A stretch of 64,000 nt of DNA, taken from Pseudomonas sp. ADAK13 (lineage in GTDB: Bacteria > Pseudomonadota > Gammaproteobacteria > Pseudomonadales > Pseudomonadaceae). Position 1 is the first letter of the stretch. Every line of letters begins with the position of its first letter. Both the position numbers and the translations under genes were made by a program. A model generated the notes under the pieces. That model was not told the DNA's origin and ran no database searches. It was given only the letters and a program-made list of their open reading frames with translations. Of this stretch, positions 25,971 through 33,473 are shown piece after piece. Location: the NCBI RefSeq assembly GCF_012935715.1, contig NZ_CP052860.1, positions 4,588,001-4,652,000 on the forward strand, given 5' to 3'.

Positions 25971-26794
25971 ATATCCGTTATTTAGGTAACGGCCACTTAT
26001 GGTTTCGCTCTTACAGCGACTCACTTTGGAAAAGCCCCAAAGTAAGCAAAGGGCTCTGCCCCGCCTGTCGGCACCTCGCCTAGGCTCGGTGTTCCCTCAC
26101 TCCGGCGATGCTCCGCGGGCCGCCGCGATGGGCCATCCTTGGCCCAGCGCGGCTAAACCGGCGTCCTGCCGGTTTACCCGCTCCGCACCCCCTGCGTTCG
26201 GCCTCGGGCTTATTGGGGCAGTCAGGGCCAGATCAAGATCAAAAGCAAGAGCACAGCGGCCTACAGGCCGGCTTGAGTGGTAGAAGCCAGATCAAAAGCC
26301 AAAGCGAAAACCAAATCTGAAACTGCTGCAGCTCTGCTTTTCTGTGGGAGCTGGCTTGCCTGCGATGCAGACACCTCGGTTTTTCAGGTACACCCAGTTG
26401 ATGCCATCGCAGGCAAGCCAGCTCCCACATTTGGACCGTGCCCGCTCTGGCTTTAGATTTTGATTTTGCCTTTGCTTCACACCACTCAAGCCGGCCTGTA
26501 GGCCGCTGTGCTGTTGATCTGCTTTTGATCTTGATCTTAGGCGCCCCGTTAAACCACGCTGGCCGAACGCAGGTAGTACGGAGCGGGTAAACCGGCAGGA
26601 CGCCGTTTTAGCCGCGACGGGGCAGGGACGCCCCGTCGCGGCGGCCCGCGGAGTAGTACCGGAGAGAGGGCACACCGAGCATTAGCGAGGTGCCGAGTGG
26701 TGGGGCAAGAGCCTTTTGGTTACTTTTGGGCTTTTCCAAAGTGACCCGCTGTAAGAGCGGAACCCATATCAGCCCTGACCGCAACAACGGATAT
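25971..26794. repeat. Approx. 820-bp nested palindromic intergenic element, copy 1
   Basis: The element runs from ATATCCGTT to AACGGATAT and fills the gap between the convergent dctA-like and bamA-like genes, 8 and 13 bp from their stops. It is a nested imperfect palindrome: outer arms (GCTCTTACAGCG.. against CGCTGTAAGAGC), middle arms (ACAGCGGCCTACAGGCCGG.. against CCGGCCTGTAGGCCGCTGT) and a central REPIN (GTGGGAGCTGGCTTGCCTG.. against CAGGCAAGCCAGCTCCCAC). A small hairpin (CCGTTA..TAACGG) sits at the left end. Open frames inside are short and unsupported. A second, closely similar copy is at 46893-47711. Confidence 0.85.
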
Positions 26795-26807
26795 GTACTC
26801 CAGCAGG

Positions 26808-29180
26808 TCAGAAATTCTGCCCCATGGAGAACTGGAACACCTGCCTGGTCGCATTCTCCGGTGTGCGAACCGGCAGCGCCAGGTTGATACTCAACGGCCC
26901 CAGCGGGCTGTACCACGTAGCCCCGACACCCACAGAAGCGCCCAGCTGACTAAGGTCAACCCCGTTGCACCCCTGGGTAGTACTCAGGGCGCACTTGTTC
27001 GAGTAAACGTTGCCCACATCCCAGAACACCGAAGTACGCACCGATTTGTTGTCCTTGAGAAACGGCATCGGAAACAGATACTCCGCCCCGCCCGTGATCA
27101 GGATATTGCCCCCCAGCGCCTCAGCATCCCGGTCGGTGTAGTACTGCTGACCCGCACTGGCATACGCGCCAGTGGCCGGCGTACTGCGCGGCCCAAGCGT
27201 CCCGCTCTCAAACCCACGCACCGAACCCTCGCCCCCAGCGGTGTAGTTTTCATAAAACGGCAATCCGTCAGTCGAACCGTATCCGTTGGCATAACCCAAC
27301 TTGGTATGAAAACGCAGCGTAGTAGAGGTAGTGACCGGCACGAACGTCTGCCCGGAGTAGTCGAGTTTGTAGAAGCTCAAGTCACTGCCCGGAAGCGTCA
27401 CCGTCAGGTTCAAATTCTGCGAGTAGCCACGAGTCGGCATCACGCCTTTGTTCAACGTCGACTCCGACCACCCCAGGTTCGCCTTGAAGTTGGTGAACTC
27501 GCTGCCTTCACGCTGCAGAAAGTCGTAGATCTCATCAGAGCTGTAGATCCCCGGGTCGATGCTGTCGTGTTGCACGGTCAGGCCGAAACTCAACCGCGAG
27601 GTTTCATTGATCGGGTAGCCGATCGTAGCGCCGAGGCCGTAGCTGTTGATGGAGTAGTAGGAAACCCCGCTGCCATCGTCGTAGTAGTTGTTGTAATCGG
27701 TGGCGCTGTAGAACGCGTTATAGCCCAGGCTCACCCCGTCCGGTGTGAAGTAGGGGTTGGTAAACCCGATGTTGTACTTGCTTTGATACTGCGAGCGGGT
27801 CAAGCCCAGGCTGGCGTAATTCCCGGTGCCCAGGAAGTTGTTCTGGGTGATCGAACCGCCGAGTATCAGGCCGGCATCCTGGGCAAACCCGACGCTGGCG
27901 GTGATCGAGCCGGACGCCTGTTCTTCGACGGCGTAGTTCACATCCAGCTGGTCATCGACACCCGCCACGGCCGGGGTTTCGACGTTGACCTCTTTAAAGA
28001 AACCCAGGCGCTCCAGGCGAACCTTGGACTGGTCGATCAGGTAGGTCGAGGCCCAGCCGCCTTCCATCTGGCGCATTTCCCGGCGCAGTACCTGGTCGTC
28101 GGTCTTGGTGTTGCCCCGGAAGTTGATGCGGTTCACGTAGGCGCGCTTGCCCGGGTCGACGTTAAAGGTGATGTCCACGGTGTGGTCGTCATCGTGGGGC
28201 GTGGGCACGCCGTTGACGTTGGCGAAGGTGTAGCCGTCGTTACCCAGGCGCCGGGTGATCAGGTCGGAGGTGGTGGTCATCAGCTTGCGCGAGAACACCT
28301 GGCCTTTCTGCACCAGCAGCAGGGACTGGACCTGGTCCTGGGGCACTTTCAAGTCGCCGCTGAGTTTCACCTCACGCACGGTGTACTTCTCGCCCTCGTT
28401 GACGTTGACGGTGATGTAGACGTGCTTCTTGTCCGGGGTGATGGACACCTGGGTCGAGGTGATGTCCATGTTGATATAGCCACGGTCCAGGTAATAGGAG
28501 CGCAGGCGCTCCAGGTCGCCGGTGAGTTTTTCACGGGCGTACTTGTCATCGTTGGTGAAGAACGATAACCAGTTGCTGGTCTTGAGGGTGAAGGTCGTGG
28601 CCAGTTCCTTGTCGGTAAACACCGTGTTGCCCACCACGTTGATGTGCTGGATCGCCGCCACCGCGCCTTCGTCAATCTTGATCTTCAGGCCCACGCGGTT
28701 ACGCGGCTGTGGCAACACTTCGGTGTCGACGGTCGCCGCGTAGCGACCCTGGGCCACGTACTGGCGCTGCAGCTCGTTGCGCATGCCTTCGAGGGTGGCG
28801 CGCTGGAAGATCTCGCCCTCAGCCAGGCCCGACTGCTTCATGCCTTTGAGCAGGTCTTCGGTGGAGATAGCCTTGTTGCCTTCGAACTCGATGCTGGACA
28901 CCGACGGGCGCTCGACCACATTGATGATCAATACATCGCCGTCGCGGCTCAGCTGAATGTCCTGGAAGAAGCCGGTCTTGAACAACGCGCGGGTGGAATC
29001 CACCAGCCGTCGATCATCCGCCTCGTCCCCCACGTTCAGCGGCAAGGCACCAAACACGCTGCCCGCAGAGACCCGTTGCAGACCGTTGATACGGATATCC
29101 GAGATTTTGAAGGCTTCAGCGTGTGCAAGTGTGACATTGAGCAGCAGCGCAACCGAGCAGAGCAGGCGCGAAAAATTCAT
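26808..29180 (-). CDS. BamA-family outer-membrane assembly protein (apparent paralog)
   Basis: 790 aa. Signal peptide MNFSRLLCSVALLLNVTLAH with cleavage near AHA/EAF, then five POTRA domains (about 24-420; e.g. FKISDIRINGLQRVSAGSVF) and a 16-strand Omp85 barrel with the conserved loop-6 motif VRGFESGTLGPR and terminal Phe (FSMGQNF). Length fits BamA. The canonical pseudomonad bamA lies between rseP and skp/lpxD; here there are no such neighbours, so this looks like a second BamA homolog. The frame is open upstream to 29225 but the signal peptide fixes the start. Divergent from a two-component system that may control it. Confidence 0.88.
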   Translation of the reverse strand: MNFSRLLCSVALLLNVTLAHAEAFKISDIRINGLQRVSAGSVFGALPLNVGDEADDRRLVDSTRALFKTGFFQDIQLSRDGDVLIINVVERPSVSSIEFEGNKAISTEDLLKGMKQSGLAEGEIFQRATLEGMRNELQRQYVAQGRYAATVDTEVLPQPRNRVGLKIKIDEGAVAAIQHINVVGNTVFTDKELATTFTLKTSNWLSFFTNDDKYAREKLTGDLERLRSYYLDRGYINMDITSTQVSITPDKKHVYITVNVNEGEKYTVREVKLSGDLKVPQDQVQSLLLVQKGQVFSRKLMTTTSDLITRRLGNDGYTFANVNGVPTPHDDDHTVDITFNVDPGKRAYVNRINFRGNTKTDDQVLRREMRQMEGGWASTYLIDQSKVRLERLGFFKEVNVETPAVAGVDDQLDVNYAVEEQASGSITASVGFAQDAGLILGGSITQNNFLGTGNYASLGLTRSQYQSKYNIGFTNPYFTPDGVSLGYNAFYSATDYNNYYDDGSGVSYYSINSYGLGATIGYPINETSRLSFGLTVQHDSIDPGIYSSDEIYDFLQREGSEFTNFKANLGWSESTLNKGVMPTRGYSQNLNLTVTLPGSDLSFYKLDYSGQTFVPVTTSTTLRFHTKLGYANGYGSTDGLPFYENYTAGGEGSVRGFESGTLGPRSTPATGAYASAGQQYYTDRDAEALGGNILITGGAEYLFPMPFLKDNKSVRTSVFWDVGNVYSNKCALSTTQGCNGVDLSQLGASVGVGATWYSPLGPLSINLALPVRTPENATRQVFQFSMGQNF

Positions 29181-29393
29181 CAAGATCTTTTCCAGAACAC
29201 ATCGACAAGCAGCGCAAGCGCGCACGGATGACTCGCCGCAGGCGGGTCACCACGACGCGGCCAGACGGGTGGACGGCAAGCATAAGAGCGCCGGGGGTTT
29301 GGTGCGGTTAACCAAGTGTCAAGTTAGGTAAAGGTTGGCGCCGGGGCGGTGACGCTGGGCGATACTGTGGCCAGACCCCTTCACGAGCTCGCC

Positions 29394-30077
29394 ATGATCC
29401 GCGTATTGCTAGTCGACGATGACCAGGAACTGACTGAAATGCTCGGCCAATACCTGGAGCATGAAGGCTTTGAGGCGACCTGCGTGCACACCGGCGAGGA
29501 GGGTGAAGTGGAGGCGTTGTCGGGGCGCTACAGCATTGTGGTGCTGGATGTGATGCTGCCCAGGCTGTCGGGCATAGAAGTGCTCAGGCGCATCCGCGCC
29601 AGCAGCCAGGTGCCGGTGGTGTTGCTCACCGCCCGTGGCGACAACATCGACCGCATCACCGGGCTGGAGCTTGGCGCGGACGATTACGTGCCCAAGCCCA
29701 GTTCCCCGGGTGAACTGGTGGCGCGCCTGCGCGCGATCATGCGCCGGGTGCAACCCGTGGGCCAGCCGACCGGGGAGGTCATAACGACCGGCGCCCTGAT
29801 GCTGTGGCCCGGCAAACGCCAGGCCCGTTGGAACGGTTGCGAGCTGGGGCTGACCAGTACCGAATTCAGCCTGCTTGAAGTGCTGGCCCGGTGCGCCGGC
29901 CAGGTGGTGAGCAAAAAGGACCTGTCCCTCAATGCCCTGGGCTGCCCGTTGACCCGTTATGACCGACGCATCGACGTGCACATCAGCAGCATTCGCCAGA
30001 AGTTGGGCCCGCGCCCGGATGCCAAGGCCTGGATCCAGAGCGTGCGCGGCCTCGGTTACCTGTTGATCGCCGAATGA
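29394..30077 (+). CDS. OmpR-family response regulator
   Basis: 227 aa from MIRVLLVDDDQELTEML. Receiver domain with the acidic pocket (DDD, residues 8-10), phospho-acceptor Asp52 (VVLDVMLP), and the conserved Lys in DDYVPKPSSPGEL; C-terminal winged helix (LTSTEFSLLEVLA, DVHISSIRQKLG, IQSVRGLGYLL). Stop overlaps the kinase start. The 213-bp divergent gap before it holds GTTA direct repeats 16 bp apart (29307 and 29323) that could be its binding site. CpxR-like style; stimulus unknown, but the adjacent BamA-type gene suggests envelope homeostasis. Confidence 0.9.
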   Translation: MIRVLLVDDDQELTEMLGQYLEHEGFEATCVHTGEEGEVEALSGRYSIVVLDVMLPRLSGIEVLRRIRASSQVPVVLLTARGDNIDRITGLELGADDYVPKPSSPGELVARLRAIMRRVQPVGQPTGEVITTGALMLWPGKRQARWNGCELGLTSTEFSLLEVLARCAGQVVSKKDLSLNALGCPLTRYDRRIDVHISSIRQKLGPRPDAKAWIQSVRGLGYLLIAE

Positions 30078-31354
30078 TGAAGCCCAGCCGGCTGTTCTGG
30101 AAACTGTTCCTGGCCTTTTGGCTGGCCACCAGCCTGACGTTCCTGGTGGGGTTGAGCATTCTCGTGGCGGGCAGCCTTGGCCCCGGGGATCACCATCTGG
30201 ACGCGATCCTGGCCAGCGAAGAACAGTTGCTGGAACAGTACGGTGTCGATTCGGGCCGCCAGCTCCTGGCGGTGTGGCAGCCAGCCCACGGCCAAGCCAT
30301 TGGCGTGTATGACAGTGCCGGTCAATTGCTGGCCGGCACGCCGGTCTCGCAGGTGGCCTATGAAAAGTCGCTGATCAGCAAGGACGGGGCCGCGCTGTCG
30401 CTCAGGTCTTCCCAGCCTCCCCACGAACCCGGCCGGCTGGGTCATTGGATTCCGTTGATCATCGGCACCGTAATGAGTGCGCTGTTCAGCGGGTATATGG
30501 CCTATTACCTGGCGTGGCCGCTGGCGTACCTGCGGCGGGCGATGGGTGACGTGGCCCGGGGGCACTTCGAAACCCGGGTGCGGCCGATGATGGGCAAGCG
30601 CCGTGATGAAATCGTTGACCTGGCCGAAGACTGCGATCGAATGGCCAACCAGCTCAAACTGCTGGTGGAGGCCCAGCAACAGCTGCTGCACGACATCTCC
30701 CACGAACTGCGCTCGCCGTTGACGCGCATGCAGGTGGCCATCGGGCTGCTGCTGCAAGACCCGGCACGCCAGGAAATGCTCGGGCGCATCCAGCGTGAGT
30801 CGGCGCGCATGGACACGCTGATCGAGGCGCTGTTGACCCTGGCGCGCATGCAGGGCCGCCCCGAAAGTATCGAGCGCGAGCCGGTGGATATCATCGAGCT
30901 GCTGGCCGTGATTGTCGAAGACGCGCAGTTCGAGGCGGGCATCAAAGGCTGTCGTGTCAGCTTGCAGGCGTGCCCTGACTTTGTCAGTCGTGCCAGCGGC
31001 GAGCTGTTGTACCGGTGTTTCGAAAATATCGTTCGAAATGCGGTGCGCTACACGCGACCGGATACGACGGTGCTGGTCACAGCGCAGATCAACCCCTACA
31101 CACCCTGGCTGAGGGTCTTGATCAGTGACCAGGGGCCGGGGGTTGAACCGCTGCGGTTGCCGCGTATTTTCTGGCCCTTCGAGCGCGGCCCGAATGACGC
31201 CGATAGCGGTTTCGGACTGGGCCTGGCGATCGCCTTGCGGGCCGTGGAAATGCATGGCGGCACCATCGTGGCGTACAACCAGCCACCCGGCGGGTTGACC
31301 GTGGAGATCAACCTGCCCCGGGTGGGATCTTTACACGATATTACATTGGCTTGA
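30074..31354 (+). CDS. Two-component sensor histidine kinase
   Basis: 426 aa: TM1 (about 9-33), a periplasmic sensor of about 90 residues, TM2 (about 125-147), HAMP (AWPLAYLRRAMGDVARGHFE), DHp domain with His210 in HDISHELRSPLTRM, and an ATPase domain with N box (RCFENIVRNAVRYT), G1 (SDQGPGVEP), F (FWPFERG) and G2 (GFGLGLAIA). CpxA-like layout. ATG 30074 overlaps the regulator stop. Confidence 0.9.
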   Translation: MMKPSRLFWKLFLAFWLATSLTFLVGLSILVAGSLGPGDHHLDAILASEEQLLEQYGVDSGRQLLAVWQPAHGQAIGVYDSAGQLLAGTPVSQVAYEKSLISKDGAALSLRSSQPPHEPGRLGHWIPLIIGTVMSALFSGYMAYYLAWPLAYLRRAMGDVARGHFETRVRPMMGKRRDEIVDLAEDCDRMANQLKLLVEAQQQLLHDISHELRSPLTRMQVAIGLLLQDPARQEMLGRIQRESARMDTLIEALLTLARMQGRPESIEREPVDIIELLAVIVEDAQFEAGIKGCRVSLQACPDFVSRASGELLYRCFENIVRNAVRYTRPDTTVLVTAQINPYTPWLRVLISDQGPGVEPLRLPRIFWPFERGPNDADSGFGLGLAIALRAVEMHGGTIVAYNQPPGGLTVEINLPRVGSLHDITLA

Positions 31355-31434
31355 CCGCCCTGTACGCCCTGCGCCTTTAGACTTTCCCCCTGCGTGAGCT
31401 GATGTTCAGTGACGCCATTGGCGTGGAGGTGGCG

Positions 31435-31869
31435 ATGTTTCAGGTGCATAAAAAAGGCTTCGTGGCCGGTAAGAAAATGGTCAACGGGCTGGTGCCTTAC
31501 GATTTCTTCTGCGAAGACAGCCCGGCGATCAACCTGTTCGTGTTTACCGGTTCTGCCGCCCTCGGCGAAACGGTGGAGGAGCAGACACTCTGGGGCTTTA
31601 CCCGGCTGGAACGGTTTGAAGCCATGACCGGCGCCCTGGTGGCGAACCGGAAGAACGACGGCTGGTTTCAAAGTGTCAGCGTGCTCACCGGGCCCAACCA
31701 GAACGGTACTCAAAGCGTGAAATTCCAGCGGGTGCTGAAAATCATCCGGCATGTCACCGCCAGCAAGTTTGAATACGAGATCCATACGGATGAAGGCGAC
31801 ACCTACTTCACCCGCCGACCCGCTGCACCCGACAGCGCACAAACCGTCATTTATGCAGCGGATCAATAG
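31435..31869 (+). CDS. Hypothetical protein, 144 aa
   Basis: I do not recognise a family. The protein begins MFQVHKKGFVAGKKMVNGL and has no signal peptide or membrane segment; it reads as a small soluble cytoplasmic protein with alternating strands. ATG 31435 is preferred because GGAGGTG lies just upstream; ATG 31402 is open too. It lies 80 bp after the kinase gene on the same strand and ends 20 bp before the convergent phoD gene. Codon use is normal for the region, so I consider it a real gene. Confidence 0.7.
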   Translation: MFQVHKKGFVAGKKMVNGLVPYDFFCEDSPAINLFVFTGSAALGETVEEQTLWGFTRLERFEAMTGALVANRKNDGWFQSVSVLTGPNQNGTQSVKFQRVLKIIRHVTASKFEYEIHTDEGDTYFTRRPAAPDSAQTVIYAADQ

Positions 31870-31889
31870 CCGCACACCGGCCCTGGGGC

Positions 31890-33464
31890 TCAGGCCGGCA
31901 GCACCTGCGGGCTGCCACTCTCCACCACAAACTGCTTGAGGGTCGAGACCGTGGCATTCGGGTCCAGCCGATCCGAGATCGCCTGCATCCGCACCTCCAG
32001 CCGTTCCGGCGTCAGCTCCAGTGACAGGTACCCGCGCGGGCGGCTGTCGTAGAAGCGAATCTGCGGGTTGTCCGGCAGGATCGATTGCACCGCTTCATAG
32101 CTGGGCCCGTTGGAGGTGATGGAGGTGCCGACAAACTCCGCGGCCACCAGCCGTGAGTCGGGGTCTTCAGGCCGTTCGTAGAGATGGTTGGCCCAGAAGG
32201 AGTGGTAGTCGCCGCTGAGCACCACCGGATTGGCCGCGCGGCTGTCCCGCAGGTTGTCAATCAGGCGGCCCCGCGCGGCCTGGAAACCATCCCAGCTGTC
32301 GGTCCAGTAACGGGCGTCATCGCTGCCGGGTTTTTGCGCCCGCAGCGGGGCCACCAGCAGGTCCTGGGCCAGCAGGTTCCAGCGGCTGTCGCTGCGGCGC
32401 AGGCCGTCATACAGCCAGCGCTCCTGCTCGAAACCCAGCAGGGTGCGCCCGGGGTCGGCGAGGTCGACGCAACGGCTCAATTCCATATGGCCCTTGCCGA
32501 AGTTCGGTGCCTGGTAGCACGGCTGGCGCGAGCGATATTGTCGGCCATCGAGTACCGGGATGGCGGCCAGGTCGCCGTAGGTAAACCGCCGGTAAATCTG
32601 CGGGCTGCCATTGCTGCCTATGGGCGGGCGACGCACCGGCATGTTTTCCAGGAACGCTTGATACGCCGCCGCTCGCCGTTGCTGGAACGCGGCCACAGTG
32701 ACGCTTGGGTCCTGGGAGGAAAGGCCCGAGTAGTCGTCCTGTACTTCATGGTCGTCCCAGGTGGCGATCCACGGCGCGGCGGCGTGCAGTTGTTGCAGGT
32801 CCGGGTCGGTCTTGTGCAGCGCGTAGCGATAGCGGTAGCCGGCGAGGTCCGTGGCCTCGGGCGCCCCATAGCTGCGGGCCAGGCCCGGGGTACCGGGCTT
32901 GTTGGTGTATTCGTAGATGTAGTCGCCGAGAAACAGCACCAGGTCGGGCCGTTCATTGGCCATGTGCCGATAGGCGCTGAACAGGCCACGCTCGTAATGC
33001 GCGCAGGAGGCCACGCCGAGTTTCAGGCGGTCGACCCTGGCGTTGAGCGCCGGCAGCGTCAGCGCGCGGCCCGTCGGACCGCGTTCGCCCAGCGCGATAA
33101 AACGGTACCAGTATTCCCGCCCCGGCTGCAGGCCGTGCAGTTCCACATGCACCGCGTGGCCATTGATCGCCAGGGCCTGGGTGCGACCGCGCTGGGCGAT
33201 GCGGCTGAAGTTTTCGTCCAGGCCCACTTCCCAGTCCACCGGGATGCTCGCCGGTAACGCGTACTCGTTGCCGGGGAACAGCGGCAGGGTGCTCAGGCGG
33301 GTCCAGATGACAAAGCCGTCCGGCCAGGGATCGCCGCTGGCGACCCCCAGGGTAAACGGCGTGGCCACGCCGGCCAGGGCACTGCCGTAGCGCAGGATTA
33401 GCGGGGCGGCAGCCGCCCCGGCCAGCAGGCGCAAGGCCTGCCGGCGATTGAGATCAAACGTCAT
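31890..33464 (-). CDS. phoD: Tat-exported alkaline phosphatase PhoD
   Basis: 524 aa. A twin-arginine signal (LNRRQALRLLAGAAAAPLIL) starts the protein. PhoD-type phosphodiesterase/phosphatase domain: TLGVASGDPWPDGFVIWTRL, VELHGLQPGREYWYRF, and metal-site segments LVLFLGDYIYEYTN, TWDDHEVQDDYSG and VVLSGDYHSFWAN. Exported folded with Ca/Fe-type metals; releases phosphate from organic esters under starvation. Ribosome-binding site GAGGACC. Starts 9 bp after the stop of the TonB receptor gene and so is cotranscribed with it. The Hxc-like secretion system in the same window is of the type that secretes phosphatases in other pseudomonads. Confidence 0.9.
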   Translation of the reverse strand: MTFDLNRRQALRLLAGAAAAPLILRYGSALAGVATPFTLGVASGDPWPDGFVIWTRLSTLPLFPGNEYALPASIPVDWEVGLDENFSRIAQRGRTQALAINGHAVHVELHGLQPGREYWYRFIALGERGPTGRALTLPALNARVDRLKLGVASCAHYERGLFSAYRHMANERPDLVLFLGDYIYEYTNKPGTPGLARSYGAPEATDLAGYRYRYALHKTDPDLQQLHAAAPWIATWDDHEVQDDYSGLSSQDPSVTVAAFQQRRAAAYQAFLENMPVRRPPIGSNGSPQIYRRFTYGDLAAIPVLDGRQYRSRQPCYQAPNFGKGHMELSRCVDLADPGRTLLGFEQERWLYDGLRRSDSRWNLLAQDLLVAPLRAQKPGSDDARYWTDSWDGFQAARGRLIDNLRDSRAANPVVLSGDYHSFWANHLYERPEDPDSRLVAAEFVGTSITSNGPSYEAVQSILPDNPQIRFYDSRPRGYLSLELTPERLEVRMQAISDRLDPNATVSTLKQFVVESGSPQVLPA

Positions 33465-33473
33465 GACAGGTCC

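Noticed and set aside
25999..26675. Small open frames within the 820-bp element
   Set aside because: They run through inverted arms, recur on both strands and have no start signal; explained by the palindrome.
26793..28568. 591-codon plus-strand frame opposite the bamA-like gene
   Set aside because: Antisense of a gene with unambiguous POTRA and VRGF motifs; starts inside the end of the repeat element.
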